64,000 bases of DNA from Parabacteroides sp. An277. Lineage in GTDB: Bacteria; Bacteroidota; Bacteroidia; Bacteroidales; Tannerellaceae. The translations under genes were made by a program, and so were the position numbers. The notes under the pieces were generated by a model. The model ran no database searches. It was not told the DNA's origin and worked only from the letters and a program-made list of their open reading frames with translations. Location: positions 34,446 through 98,445 of the forward strand of contig NZ_NFJB01000012.1 in NCBI RefSeq assembly GCF_002159645.1, in the 5' to 3' direction. The first letter of the stretch is position 1, and the number at the start of each line of letters is the position of its first letter. Of this stretch, positions 6,705 through 16,184 are shown one piece after another.

Positions 6705-9689
6705 CTATGGCCGTCGCATAATACGGCGGAAATCCTGCACGATTTGCGTACCCATGTTAATACGTGTACTATCAACCTTTCGGATTTCGACCGGTGTTAC
6801 GGCATCTTTGTATTTGGCTTTGCCAATACGTATCTTCATATCGTCGAGCGTCCCACTGATGTTTACCCCAGCTTTGAACGGTAAAGGCGATTTCAGAATG
6901 GAGATATGGTAATCGAAATTCATGTTCAAATCCTGCGTTCCGCCTACAGCTGCCCGGTATCGGTCGATTTCTACCAAGAAAGGATATACCGTCACGTTGC
7001 CATTATCCACGGTTATGTTGGCCGATATATGGTCGAATACGTTTCGTTCCTTATTCTTAAACATCAATTTTTTCGAGATTTCGGCAAAGGTTTCGCCATC
7101 CATTAACACCAAACTATCGCCTTGCAGGTTGATAGCCGAACGAAGCGTCGGAATTTGAATATTCAAAAGAGAGTCAATATCCGACTCAGCCGCCACATCG
7201 AAGTTCACATATCCTTTAAAAGAACGTAACATGGGCACCATTGAATCCAATGCAGGGATGAAATCTACCAGTTTTCCGATATTGACATCCTTCAATCGCA
7301 AGTCAAACCCTACGTAACCTTTTTCTTTTTTAGCGGCTTGATATACCAAGGTCGATTTCATCGTGGCTCCATCCAATCCTATCATGCTTAATTCCTTCAG
7401 GTGCATCGCTTGATTGCGAATATCTACAGCTCCATGTACATTCTCAAACAACATCCGGCCATAACGTACCCGTTTTAAGTTCGTTTGGAGTTCAAAATTC
7501 CACGTAGGCGGAATAACAAACAAACTCAACGTAGTGGCGGCCGTATCGATAGCTTCTACTTCGGCAGAATCTCCCGGTGTCGAGAAAGCACGAAGGAGTT
7601 GGTTGCAATTAAGGTTGTTTGATGATATTTCCAAATTCGCCTTCAATACCGTATTTTTCTTCAATGCCCGGTATAAATCGTGTACCGCACCGCTGGCCGT
7701 CAAATCTGAACGGCCGATACGCATAGTAGCATTCCGGAGCGTAATCTGACGATTTCCCACCGTTAAGGCGGTTTTCTCCATCACTACCGGTAATGCTAAT
7801 TGAGGCGTACGGAGCTTTAACCTATTAAATCCAATGATACCTTTTGGAAGCCAAAACGAATCGCGTACTTGTTCGGCTTCGACGGCAAATCCTGCCTTAT
7901 TCATCCCGGCATTCAAATCGCTTATCCGGCAGAAGAAGGTATCGGCTTGAAGGGAAAGATTCACCTTCGGACGAAGCGGATTACGAGGGGCAGGCTGGAG
8001 ATGCACGTTAATGGTTGTCTTCTTGCAAAAGACTTTCATCGTATCGGTCATGGAGGCTTTGAGGCGGTCCATCGTCATGCGGCATTCTAAATCAACGATA
8101 CGTGTGGTATCTTGAGGATTAGTCGTCTTTACTTGCGCCGAAAACTTATCGAGGGCGGCATCTATTTCTCCGTAATGCAGCTTTAATTGGCGAATTTCCC
8201 CTTTCGCGCCTAACGATTCATTGCCGAAGAACCCCAGCGAAGCATCACCCGTAAACTCGAAGTCGCGTACTGAGTCGCGCAAAGCCAACCCTTCCATATT
8301 TAACTTCCCGCCTATTTTCATTCGTCCCAAGTCTTTGTTTCGAATGGATGAAAGTTTACATTTCAGACGGATATCTGCATCCATCTTACCTTCTATCTTG
8401 ACGCCTTCCTGAAGTGGGAAGGTCTGTGCAAGAGCTGTCATATCAATAGTAGACTTGGTATTAAGGGTAATGCGTGGATCTCCTAACAAATCCTCCACCA
8501 AAGCATCGGCTAAGATATCTGTATGAGCTCCTTGGAAGCGAAATATTTTCAAGTCTGCAAACGAAGGTTGGCGGCGCATCAAATCCAATTCTCCGTAAAA
8601 GTCGGCCGTAATGTTATCAATTCCATACGGAAGTCGGTCGTATTTGGCCGAGGCCTCGTTGATTTGTACCTTGAGCGTAGCCAAGGGCATTTGTTTTTTT
8701 CCATATAATCCTTTGAGCGTCCCTTCGAGTTTCACTTCTCCTTGGGCGGAAACCTCTTCTTTTTTTAGGATGGATTCCGGAATCATGGCGAGTACTGTCT
8801 CGAGCGAAGGGGCATGTAACCCGTATTTCAAGTTCACGTTCAACGCTTTCTGAAGCGTATCGCGCTGAACTGTCCCGTTGATATCTAGGTCTATGCCATT
8901 GACCGTAAAACGTGTGTCTTTTAAAGCTAACAGATGCAACCGGCGAATCATGGCAATCTTCGTATTGATGCGCGTCGAAATACGATGTAATAACAACTGC
9001 CCGTTTTGCCAAAAGATAACATTCTTATTATCAAACTCCAGCCCCAAAAGCGAGCGTCCTTTTTGGAGGGAAGCACGAAGCTGGAGATTAGCGTCGTCGA
9101 GGCGGGCATAAAGATGCGTATTCCGGTCGTCGAACGTTAAGTTAGTGTGGCGAAAGGCAATACGACGAATGTCAATACCACCCGGAAGCGTGAAGGATGT
9201 CGTATCGGTGTGTGCCTTTTCCGTTGTGTCGCTCGGTGCTATATCCCAGTTCGAAATACCTTCCGGACTGGTATAAGCATACACCGAGACACTGTCCAAG
9301 AGGAGGTAATGCAGGCTTATCTTTTGCTTTTCGAGGTAATCGATGGGATTAACCACGAGGACACATTTCTTGAACGAGAGGAGCGAATCGGTTTTTTGCC
9401 ATAATGTATCGCGAATCGCCTTTGATACCAAAGTACCATCCGTTAGCTTCAGGCCGAAACGTGGGAAAGTAGAGAAGAATGTCAGTTCAACGCTCTGCAT
9501 GTCTAGCTTCGCATCCAATGTTTTGTTTGCCGTATTGACTACAACCGGCGTTAACCGTTCGGGCGTAAATATGAAATGAATGGCAAAAGCAATGACCGCT
9601 ATTATAATAAGGAATAAAGAAAGAAGGGAAATAGCGGTTATCTTAATCGTTTTTTTTATAGTCTTGTTCATTTTTGTTTTGTTTTTCAT
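6705..9689 (-). CDS. AsmA-like inner-membrane-anchored envelope protein
   Basis: A 994-residue protein with one N-terminal membrane helix (about residues 15-38, AISLLSLFLIIIAVIAFAIH). A long beta-rich periplasmic region follows, typical of the AsmA superfamily. Its start (FTPERLTPVVVNTANKTLDA, then FPRFGLKLTDG) is the AsmA N-terminal signature, and the C-terminal part (VTPVEIRKVDSTRINMGTQI) is found in Bacteroidetes AsmA proteins. Family members are thought to act in outer membrane biogenesis or bridge-like lipid transport. ATG 9689 is chosen because a TAnnTTTG promoter lies at 9700-9707, inside the longer reading of the frame. It is a single-gene unit divergent from rpsP. Confidence 0.85.
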   Translation of the reverse strand: MKNKTKMNKTIKKTIKITAISLLSLFLIIIAVIAFAIHFIFTPERLTPVVVNTANKTLDAKLDMQSVELTFFSTFPRFGLKLTDGTLVSKAIRDTLWQKTDSLLSFKKCVLVVNPIDYLEKQKISLHYLLLDSVSVYAYTSPEGISNWDIAPSDTTEKAHTDTTSFTLPGGIDIRRIAFRHTNLTFDDRNTHLYARLDDANLQLRASLQKGRSLLGLEFDNKNVIFWQNGQLLLHRISTRINTKIAMIRRLHLLALKDTRFTVNGIDLDINGTVQRDTLQKALNVNLKYGLHAPSLETVLAMIPESILKKEEVSAQGEVKLEGTLKGLYGKKQMPLATLKVQINEASAKYDRLPYGIDNITADFYGELDLMRRQPSFADLKIFRFQGAHTDILADALVEDLLGDPRITLNTKSTIDMTALAQTFPLQEGVKIEGKMDADIRLKCKLSSIRNKDLGRMKIGGKLNMEGLALRDSVRDFEFTGDASLGFFGNESLGAKGEIRQLKLHYGEIDAALDKFSAQVKTTNPQDTTRIVDLECRMTMDRLKASMTDTMKVFCKKTTINVHLQPAPRNPLRPKVNLSLQADTFFCRISDLNAGMNKAGFAVEAEQVRDSFWLPKGIIGFNRLKLRTPQLALPVVMEKTALTVGNRQITLRNATMRIGRSDLTASGAVHDLYRALKKNTVLKANLEISSNNLNCNQLLRAFSTPGDSAEVEAIDTAATTLSLFVIPPTWNFELQTNLKRVRYGRMLFENVHGAVDIRNQAMHLKELSMIGLDGATMKSTLVYQAAKKEKGYVGFDLRLKDVNIGKLVDFIPALDSMVPMLRSFKGYVNFDVAAESDIDSLLNIQIPTLRSAINLQGDSLVLMDGETFAEISKKLMFKNKERNVFDHISANITVDNGNVTVYPFLVEIDRYRAAVGGTQDLNMNFDYHISILKSPLPFKAGVNISGTLDDMKIRIGKAKYKDAVTPVEIRKVDSTRINMGTQIVQDFRRIMRRP

Positions 9690-9699
9690 TTTTCCACTC

Positions 9700-9707
9700 C
9701 AAAGGTA
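9700..9707 (-). promoter_or_regulatory. -7 promoter element (TACCTTTG) of the asmA-like gene
   Basis: TACCTTTG on the minus strand lies 10 nt upstream of the ATG at 9689. It fixes the start and rules out the ATG at 9737. Confidence 0.7.
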
Positions 9708-9840
9708 GCGATAAATCAAATGCATTGTACTTCGCAAAGGCAGAAAAAGTCAACCTATTTTCCAATAGAGGGTAGAAAAATCCGGTATGTATCGGTCTAA
9801 AATTCAAAATAAGGCGAGAAAACTTCCGATAGTGACTATA

Positions 9841-9936
9841 AATTCTTTACGTATCGTCGATGTTTTTATATCTTTAGCCTAAAGATACACAAATATCGAC
9901 GATATGTATACAAATATCGACGATATTTGAAGAATT
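9841..9936. repeat. Divergent-gap element, copy A (four dyads at 21-bp steps)
   Basis: Dyad centres: 9857 (ATCGTCGAT), 9878 (ATCTTTAGCCTAAAGAT), 9899 and 9920 (ATCGACGAT), exactly 21 bp apart. The outer ends are inverted (TTCTTTACG and a GAAGAAT-type end). It lies in the divergent gap between the asmA-like gene and rpsP, 134 bp from the left promoter and 114 bp from the right one. Outside it, GAAAACTTCC at about 9818 and AAGTTTTTCC at about 9952 form a looser outer inverted pair. Confidence 0.9.
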
Positions 9937-10049
9937 GTTCGGTAGTTTATGAAGTTTTTCCGCCTCGTTTGGAAGTTTAGCCGGGCAGATTCATTCGTTT
10001 TCTCCTGAGATTTTTTCAACGCAGACTTTGTCATGTCAAAAGAATACAT

Positions 10050-10057
10050 TACCTTTG
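10050..10057 (+). promoter_or_regulatory. -7 promoter element (TACCTTTG) of rpsP
   Basis: An exact TAnnTTTG match 46 nt upstream of the rpsP ATG. Confidence 0.75.
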
Positions 10058-10103
10058 CGCCCGAAAATCAAATACAAAAAGCTTATTAAATTATTATTTC
10101 AAA

Positions 10104-10670
10104 ATGGCAACAAGAATTAGATTGCAAAGACACGGTCGTAAAGGTTATGCCTTTTATCAGATTGTAGTCGCAGACAGCAGGGCTCCACGTGATGGAAAGT
10201 TTATTGAGAGGATAGGTTCTTATAATCCGAACACTAATCCTGCTACAGTAGATTTGAAATTTGACAGAGCGTTGTATTGGATGCAGGTGGGTGCGCAACC
10301 TACAGATACAGTTCGTAATATCCTTTCTCGCGAAGGCGTTTGCTTGAAGAAGCATTTGTTGGAAGGTGTGAAGAAAGGTGCATTCGACGAAGCAAAGGCA
10401 GAAGAGAAATTCCAAGTATGGAAACAGGCAAAGCAAGCTGCTTTGGAAGCTGTTCGTACAAAGGATGCTGATGCTGTAAAGGCTGTAAAGAGCGCACGGT
10501 TGGAAGCTGAGAAGGAAGTCAACAAGGTGAAAGCAGAAGCATTGGCTCAGAAACGTGCTGAAAAAGCTGCTGCTGAAGCTGCGAAACAAGCAGAAGCTGC
10601 TGCTGCTGCAAATGCAGAAAACGCAGAAAACACGGCGACTGAAGAAGCTCCAGCTCAAAGTGCAGAATAA
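10104..10670 (+). CDS. rpsP: 30S ribosomal protein S16 with long C-terminal extension
   Basis: A 188-residue S16 of the small ribosomal subunit. The conserved core covers about residues 1-85 ([20 protein letters not shown], then [20 protein letters not shown]). A ~100-residue Lys/Ala/Glu-rich, probably helical tail follows and ends in an acidic Ala/Glu stretch. Most bacterial S16 proteins stop near 80-90 residues; long tails are common in Bacteroidetes. The tail's role is unknown. A strong terminator follows, so radA is probably transcribed separately or by read-through. Confidence 0.97.
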   Translation: MATRIRLQRHGRKGYAFYQIVVADSRAPRDGKFIERIGSYNPNTNPATVDLKFDRALYWMQVGAQPTDTVRNILSREGVCLKKHLLEGVKKGAFDEAKAEEKFQVWKQAKQAALEAVRTKDADAVKAVKSARLEAEKEVNKVKAEALAQKRAEKAAAEAAKQAEAAAAANAENAENTATEEAPAQSAE

Positions 10671-10694
10671 TTCTCGCGAATTAAAAAGAAATGG

Positions 10695-10731
10695 AAAGCT
10701 GCCCCTTCCACGAAAAGGGGTGGCTTTTTTT
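10695..10731 (+). terminator. Rho-independent terminator after rpsP
   Basis: AAAGCTGCCCCTT pairs with AAGGGGTGGCTTT around a 7-nt loop, followed by TTTTTTT. It ends about 15 nt before the radA ATG. Confidence 0.9.
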
Positions 10732-10745
10732 ATCGAATAAAAGGT

Positions 10746-12143
10746 ATGGCAAAGACGAAGACGGTATATATATGCTCGAATTGCGGGGCGGATTCTCCGA
10801 AATGGTTGGGGAAATGTCCGAATTGCGGGGAATGGAATACGTACGTAGAAGAGGTTGTAGCCAAGGAAACACCTGTTGCCCGACGCCTATCTTCGCAGCA
10901 TTTAGGAGGAAAGGAGACTTCACGCCCGACGCTTCTTCGCGATATTACGGCGGAAAAGGAGGAACGGCTTGATTTGCAAGATGCCGAATTAAACCGCGTC
11001 TTAGGGGGTGGTTTGGTGAAGGGTTCGTTGGTACTGATAGGAGGGGAACCCGGCATCGGGAAATCAACCTTGGTATTGCAAACCGTTTTAAAGCTATCCG
11101 ATCGGAAGATTCTTTACGTTTCGGGCGAAGAAAGCAGCCGCCAACTCAAGATGCGCGCCGAACGCTTGGCGAAGAAAAACGGACTTGGAGTCGAAGACTT
11201 TGATTCGCTCTTCATCCTTTGCGAAACCAACTTAGAACAGATATTGATACAGGCTGCCAACGTATGTCCGGATGTGATGATTATTGACTCCATTCAAACC
11301 ATTGCTACGGAACAGGCCGAATCTTCGCCCGGTAGTATCACCCAAGTTCGTGAATGCAGTGCGGCTCTTTTGAAGTTTGCTAAAGAGAGCGGAACGCCTG
11401 TTCTTCTCATCGGACATATCAACAAAGAGGGAAGTATTGCCGGTCCGAAAGTGTTAGAGCACATCGTAGATACCGTTCTCCAATTCGAGGGCGACCCGCA
11501 CTATATGTACCGTATTCTTCGAAGCATCAAGAATCGTTTTGGAAGTACGGCTGAGCTGGGAATCTATGAAATGCGCCAAGAAGGGCTGCGCGAGGTAAGC
11601 AATCCTTCGGAATTATTATTAACGCAAAACCACGAAGGGTTAAGTGGGGTGGCCATCGCAGCAGCTATCGAAGGTATCCGTCCTTTCCTAATCGAGACGC
11701 AAGCCTTGGTAAGCTCGGCCGTCTATGGAACACCTCAACGGAGTGCAACTGGTTTTGATATCCGGCGCATGAACATGCTCCTCGCCGTATTGGAGAAACG
11801 AGCCGGTTTCAAGCTTGCACAGAAAGATGTTTTTTTGAATATCGCCGGCGGATTAAAGGTGAACGACCCGGCTATTGATTTGGCTGTCTTGAGTGCGGTA
11901 CTTTCCTCCAGTTTAGATATTACGATTGAACCGGGCGTATGTATGGCGGGAGAAATAGGATTGTCGGGTGAAATTCGTCCGGTCAACCGCATCGAACAGC
12001 GTATCTTGGAGGCCGAGAAGTTGGGATTTGCACGTATCTTGATTCCACACAATAATTTGAAGGGGTTCGATGCGTCGCGTTGCCAAATCCAGATTGTACA
12101 AGTACGCAAAGTAGAGGAGGCTTTCCGGCAATTGTTTGGCTAA
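10746..12143 (+). CDS. radA: DNA repair protein RadA
   Basis: A 465-residue RecA-like branch-migration ATPase that processes recombination intermediates. Seen in order: an N-terminal C4 zinc finger (CSNCGADSPKWLGKCPNCGEW begins near residue 9), Walker A GGEPGIGKST, Walker B MIIDSIQT, the RadA-specific KNRFGST motif, and a C-terminal Lon-like domain. The length is normal. The FAD-dependent gene begins 25 nt after its stop, suggesting co-transcription. Confidence 0.98.
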   Translation: MAKTKTVYICSNCGADSPKWLGKCPNCGEWNTYVEEVVAKETPVARRLSSQHLGGKETSRPTLLRDITAEKEERLDLQDAELNRVLGGGLVKGSLVLIGGEPGIGKSTLVLQTVLKLSDRKILYVSGEESSRQLKMRAERLAKKNGLGVEDFDSLFILCETNLEQILIQAANVCPDVMIIDSIQTIATEQAESSPGSITQVRECSAALLKFAKESGTPVLLIGHINKEGSIAGPKVLEHIVDTVLQFEGDPHYMYRILRSIKNRFGSTAELGIYEMRQEGLREVSNPSELLLTQNHEGLSGVAIAAAIEGIRPFLIETQALVSSAVYGTPQRSATGFDIRRMNMLLAVLEKRAGFKLAQKDVFLNIAGGLKVNDPAIDLAVLSAVLSSSLDITIEPGVCMAGEIGLSGEIRPVNRIEQRILEAEKLGFARILIPHNNLKGFDASRCQIQIVQVRKVEEAFRQLFG

Positions 12144-12168
12144 TTTCATTGAGAGAAGATACAAGAGT

Positions 12169-13728
12169 ATGATACGAGAAATACAATTACGCCTTTTACC
12201 TGAAGAAGCGACTTGCGAGGCATCGCTCAAAACCGTAGTGGCACGCGAGACGGGCGTGAAGACAGATGACATCCAAGCTGTGCGTATCCTGAAGCGTTCG
12301 ATTGACGCGCGCCAACGGACAGTTTTTGTCAATCTGAAAATTCGTGCGTTTATCCACGAACTGCCTACCGAACCTGAGTTCGAACCGATAGAGTATCCGG
12401 ATGTCTCTAAAGGGAAACGGGTAATTGTTGTCGGGGCGGGTCCGGGTGGATTGTTTGCGGCATTGCGGTTAATTGAATTGGGGTTGCGTCCAATTGTCGT
12501 CGAGCGCGGTAAGGATGTCCGTGCACGTAAACGGGATATTGCCCGCATCTCGCGCGAACAGTCGGTCGATCCGGAGTCGAACTATAGCTTCGGAGAAGGT
12601 GGGGCAGGTGCCTATTCTGACGGAAAGCTCTATACGCGAAGTAAGAAACGGGGATCTGTCGAAAAAATCCTTCGTGTCTTTTGTCAACATGGTGCAAGTC
12701 CTTCCATTTTAGCGGATGCACATCCGCATATCGGAACGGATAAATTGCCGCGTGTCATCGAACAGATGCGTGCCCAAATCCTCCGTTCGGGCGGAGAAGT
12801 GCATTTCCAAACCCGAATGGAGCGTTTCCTCCTTCGGGGCGAAGAGGTGGTAGGGATTGAGACACACACGGGACAATGTTTCGAGGGTCCAGTTATTTTA
12901 GCGACGGGCCATTCGGCACGTGATGTCTATCGCTATCTGTATGCTTCGCGTATCGCTATTGAGGCCAAAGGGATTGCGGTAGGCGTTCGTCTGGAGCATC
13001 CGCAGGCACTTATCGATCGGATACAATATCATCGGCTGGATGCTAGGAAGTATCTTCCAGCAGCGGAATATAGTTTCGTAGCGCAATCAGGTGGACGGGG
13101 TGTGTATAGTTTCTGCATGTGTCCAGGTGGATTCATTGTCCCGGCGGCGAGCGGTCCGGAACAAATCGTGGTAAATGGTATGTCACCTTCTACACGCGGT
13201 TCCCGCTGGGCCAATTCAGGCATGGTAGTTGAGCTTCATCCCGAAGATATTCCAACTATTTATTCGGAAATTTCCGCCTCTTCACCACTATGCGTCCTCC
13301 AGTTTCAGGAACAATTGGAACGGATGTGTTGGACGAATGGACATCGGCAAGTGGCGCCAGCCCAGCGGATGGAAGATTTCGTTCACAAGCGTTTGTCTTC
13401 CAATTTGCCGTCTTGTTCTTATACGCCTGGAGTGCTTTCCTCGCCACTTCACCACTGGATGCCGGCGTTCGTCGCCGACCGTCTTCGCGAAGGTTTCCTC
13501 CGTTTCGGCAAAATGTCGCGTGGTTTCTTGACGAACGAAGCCTTGATGGTGGGTGTTGAGACTCGTACATCAGCTCCTGTACGTATCCTTCGAGGTGCGA
13601 ATTTACAGCACGTTGTGCTGCGCGGCCTTTTTCCCTGTGGAGAAGGTGCAGGCTATGCAGGCGGTATTGTCTCGGCTGCTATCGACGGCGAGCGATGTGC
13701 CGAGAGCGTAGCAGTGTTCTTTTCCTGA
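12169..13728 (+). CDS. FAD-dependent dehydrogenase, NAD-utilising family (COG2509-like)
   Basis: A 519-residue flavoprotein. The FAD-binding Rossmann motif VIVVGAGPGGLFAALRLIEL is near residue 85. FGEGGAGAYSDGKLYTR and a C-terminal FPCGEGAGYAGGIVSAAIDG are typical of the uncharacterised NAD(FAD)-utilising dehydrogenase family. The N-terminal ~75 residues (MIREIQLRLLPEEA) form the small domain usual in this family. ATG 12169 is used rather than the in-frame TTG at 12136, which overlaps the radA end. The substrate is unknown. Confidence 0.88.
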   Translation: MIREIQLRLLPEEATCEASLKTVVARETGVKTDDIQAVRILKRSIDARQRTVFVNLKIRAFIHELPTEPEFEPIEYPDVSKGKRVIVVGAGPGGLFAALRLIELGLRPIVVERGKDVRARKRDIARISREQSVDPESNYSFGEGGAGAYSDGKLYTRSKKRGSVEKILRVFCQHGASPSILADAHPHIGTDKLPRVIEQMRAQILRSGGEVHFQTRMERFLLRGEEVVGIETHTGQCFEGPVILATGHSARDVYRYLYASRIAIEAKGIAVGVRLEHPQALIDRIQYHRLDARKYLPAAEYSFVAQSGGRGVYSFCMCPGGFIVPAASGPEQIVVNGMSPSTRGSRWANSGMVVELHPEDIPTIYSEISASSPLCVLQFQEQLERMCWTNGHRQVAPAQRMEDFVHKRLSSNLPSCSYTPGVLSSPLHHWMPAFVADRLREGFLRFGKMSRGFLTNEALMVGVETRTSAPVRILRGANLQHVVLRGLFPCGEGAGYAGGIVSAAIDGERCAESVAVFFS

Positions 13729-13755
13729 TTCCCATCAGGATCCTTTCTTTATTTT
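13724..13755 (+). terminator. Terminator overlapping the stop of the FAD-dependent gene
   Basis: CCTGAT and ATCAGG form a short stem that includes the stop codon, followed by a T-rich tract (CCTTTCTTTATTTT). Confidence 0.6.
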
Positions 13756-13769
13756 AATTCAAAAATGAT

Positions 13770-13788
13770 TTTCTAAACCCTTTAGAAA
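13770..13788 (-). terminator. Short terminator hairpin after the SDR gene
   Basis: On the minus strand TTTCTAAA and TTTAGAAA form a perfect 8-bp stem with a GGG loop, followed by ATCATTTTTG. Confidence 0.55.
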
Positions 13789-13833
13789 GTATACCCAAAA
13801 GGAATTGGAAGTAGGAAAAGATACCGGATGGAT

Positions 13834-14559
13834 TTAATTATGGATGGGAAGCCATTCCCAAAGCCAAGAGGGGATTAGCCGCCAACAGAATACAAGAAGA
13901 CGATAGCGTGCGTCGATCACGAGGCGACGGCGTTTGTGTAGAATGGCATGAAAAATACCACGGGCGACACGCTCAGGACGCATGAGCATTGGATAAATCC
14001 CACCACGAAGCAGTTCGGTATCGACGAAGCCGGGACGGATATCGGTGAAATAGATGGAAAGATGTTGCATATGCGCCAGTTGAGCTAGTGCGTCGAGATA
14101 ACAATTCTGGAAACATTTCGTAGCGGAATAAGAGGGAGCGACGCCCAATCCCTTCGTACCGGCAATGGAACTCACGACAGCAATATGCCCTTCACCTTGA
14201 GCTCGGAAATAATCCCATGCCGTACAAAGCATCCGCGCAAAACCTTCGACATTGGTACGGATGGTAGCCAGTTCGATGCTTGGAAGCAAGGCCGCGTTCT
14301 GACTCCCGACACCGGAACAAAGCAGGAAAACATCCATGCCATGCATTAACTGAATCAAAGCATGGAAACGATCCGGCGCATCAGGTTGGGTAATGTCTAT
14401 CGTTTCGGCAAATACCCGTTCTGGCGCAAGATCACGAAGTTCCTCCAGTTTTTCCTTTCGACGGCCCGCCACGCCAACTGTCCAACCCTTTTCGATGAAA
14501 AGAAGAGCAGTTGCACGTCCGATACCCGACGTAGCACCTATAATCATAATGCGCTTCAT
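13834..14559 (-). CDS. Short-chain dehydrogenase/reductase in the inositol-lipid operon
   Basis: A 241-residue NAD(P)-dependent SDR. It has the TGxxxGIG-type cofactor loop (IIGATSGIGRAT), the catalytic Ser (VVSSIAG) and the YxxxK motif (YSATK). The C-terminal hydrophobic, basic stretch could associate with membrane. It overlaps the PAP2 gene by 4 nt, so translation is coupled and it belongs to the lipid cluster. An inferred possibility is reduction of a keto-sphingoid or other lipid intermediate, because eukaryotic 3-ketosphinganine reductases are SDRs. Sequence alone does not prove it. Confidence 0.85.
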   Translation of the reverse strand: MKRIMIIGATSGIGRATALLFIEKGWTVGVAGRRKEKLEELRDLAPERVFAETIDITQPDAPDRFHALIQLMHGMDVFLLCSGVGSQNAALLPSIELATIRTNVEGFARMLCTAWDYFRAQGEGHIAVVSSIAGTKGLGVAPSYSATKCFQNCYLDALAQLAHMQHLSIYFTDIRPGFVDTELLRGGIYPMLMRPERVARGIFHAILHKRRRLVIDARYRLLVFCWRLIPSWLWEWLPIHN

Positions 14560-15485
14560 TGTATATAATGATTATATCGTTCAAAGAAACGGCGGAATAC
14601 ATTCCATCTCAACAAGACTTTTTCAAAGAGGAAAATGCCGATAATGGCACATCCGATGCCCAGCAATACGTCGATAATATAATGATGTCCAGAATAGACG
14701 GCTGTGAACCAAATACCCGCGAGGATAGTGGCAAACAAGGCAATCAACGCCGGATGGCTTTTGCGGACAATTGAATAGTAGAGTGGAATCACCATGTACG
14801 CGGAGTGAAGCGAAGGTACCGCCGCGAAAACGTTCGCATTTCGACTGTATATCGAACTGAAGACATTAAGCCCCGTGACGGCATCGAAACGAGCCAACCC
14901 GGCCGTCTCACCCGGCGTATTCAAAACAGGCTCAAAGCCATGCAACATCACGTACCAAGGCGGAGCAGCCGGATGGATGTAATAGCCGATGAATCCGATG
15001 AAATTCACCAATAGAAAAACCAATGCTGTCTTCAGGTACAATTCTCGTTCGCCCTTCAAGTAAAGCCAGACGCCAAAGAGAATAGGGACAGGTACCCAAC
15101 ACAGGTAAAAAATACCTGATAGGAAATCCATAACTTTCCAATTGTGAATGGCGAAGAACTCGTTAGGCGTAAGGATTTGCCCGTTCGTTTGGATACCAAA
15201 GAGATGTTTTTCTGCTTCGTATAGCCCTTTTACGTCAATAGGGTTCACTTCATAGTTCGGGAAGACGCGCATCCAATCGTACGAGATAGCGAAAACCATG
15301 AACGGAAGTAACGCAATGGCCAATTTACGCGTGATTTTACTGGCAAAAAACAACGCGAGGAATAATGCCATGAGTGCAAAATGCTCGAAGCGAAGCCCGA
15401 TGAAAAATCCGGTCGTCAAGAAAAACAATACGACGCCACAAGCGACTATCAATGTTTCTTTTCGTGTAGGAAAGTTCATACGCAC
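14556..15485 (-). CDS. PAP2-family inositol phosphorylceramide synthase-like membrane protein
   Basis: A 309-residue polytopic protein with about six membrane helices and AUR1/PAP2-type motifs: HPAAPPWYV, VPSLHSAY (PSxH) and YSGHHYIID (SGHHYxxD). This pattern is typical of the family that transfers a phosphoinositol headgroup from phosphatidylinositol to ceramide. Its neighbour is a phosphatidylinositol(-phosphate) synthase-like gene, which supports the role. From memory, B. thetaiotaomicron BT_1522-1526 is the characterised equivalent cluster. An ordinary lipid phosphatase is the alternative. Confidence 0.8.
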   Translation of the reverse strand: MRMNFPTRKETLIVACGVVLFFLTTGFFIGLRFEHFALMALFLALFFASKITRKLAIALLPFMVFAISYDWMRVFPNYEVNPIDVKGLYEAEKHLFGIQTNGQILTPNEFFAIHNWKVMDFLSGIFYLCWVPVPILFGVWLYLKGERELYLKTALVFLLVNFIGFIGYYIHPAAPPWYVMLHGFEPVLNTPGETAGLARFDAVTGLNVFSSIYSRNANVFAAVPSLHSAYMVIPLYYSIVRKSHPALIALFATILAGIWFTAVYSGHHYIIDVLLGIGCAIIGIFLFEKVLLRWNVFRRFFERYNHYIQ

Positions 15486-15487
15486 GT

Positions 15488-16171
15488 TTATTTGTTTCCC
15501 ATCGTTTTCATGACCTTATGGCAATGACGCAGGCGCCCGAAAGCCGTGATGTTGGCGAAAATAGCGACAATAGCTAAAGGAATTACTAAGATTAATATCG
15601 GGTCGAATGCAGGCATCGATCCGGCAAAATAGGCATAAATTCCGCAACCTAATGCACCAAGAGCGGTTAAAACAACTCGTTCGGGGCGTTGCATCAAACC
15701 TACTTTGCATTCGATGTCTAATCCTTCGGCACGGGCTCGAACATAGCTTACCATCAACGAACCAATCAAAGCGACAAAGGCGATGATGGAACTCACTAAG
15801 TACCCATGAAGCATCAAATAGTAGCAAATCCCAAAGAAGGTAATTAATTCGCTATAACGGTCGAGGACTGAATCATAAAGCGCACCGAATGTCGATTTCA
15901 TATTTCCAATGCGAGCTACTTGCCCGTCCATCATATCAAACAAACCGGCGAAAAGGATAATGCCGCCCGCCCAACCGATGTAGGAATAATTATTGGCCTC
16001 TGCTTCAAATCCGCCATAAATCAATACACACGCGGCTACGATATTCAGCAACAAGCCTGTCGTAGTGACCACATTGGGTGTGATGCCGATCTTTATCATC
16101 CCATGAACCGTGGGGTTAATGATTTTGTAGATGGTCTGTTGCAACCAATCTCTTGTTGTCTTAAAACTCAT
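15488..16171 (-). CDS. CDP-alcohol phosphatidyltransferase, probable phosphatidylinositol(-phosphate) synthase
   Basis: A 227-residue membrane enzyme with the full CDP-alcohol phosphotransferase motif DGx2ARx8Gx3Dx3D (starting [10 protein letters not shown] and ending YDSVLDRY). The family condenses CDP-diacylglycerol with an alcohol. With a pgpA-like phosphatase, a GtrA-like protein and an IPC synthase-like PAP2 protein around it, the likely acceptor is inositol phosphate. It is separated from the PAP2 gene by 2 nt and from the GtrA-like gene by 13 nt. Confidence 0.85.
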   Translation of the reverse strand: MSFKTTRDWLQQTIYKIINPTVHGMIKIGITPNVVTTTGLLLNIVAACVLIYGGFEAEANNYSYIGWAGGIILFAGLFDMMDGQVARIGNMKSTFGALYDSVLDRYSELITFFGICYYLMLHGYLVSSIIAFVALIGSLMVSYVRARAEGLDIECKVGLMQRPERVVLTALGALGCGIYAYFAGSMPAFDPILILVIPLAIVAIFANITAFGRLRHCHKVMKTMGNK

Positions 16172-16184
16172 GTCTTTTCTCTAT

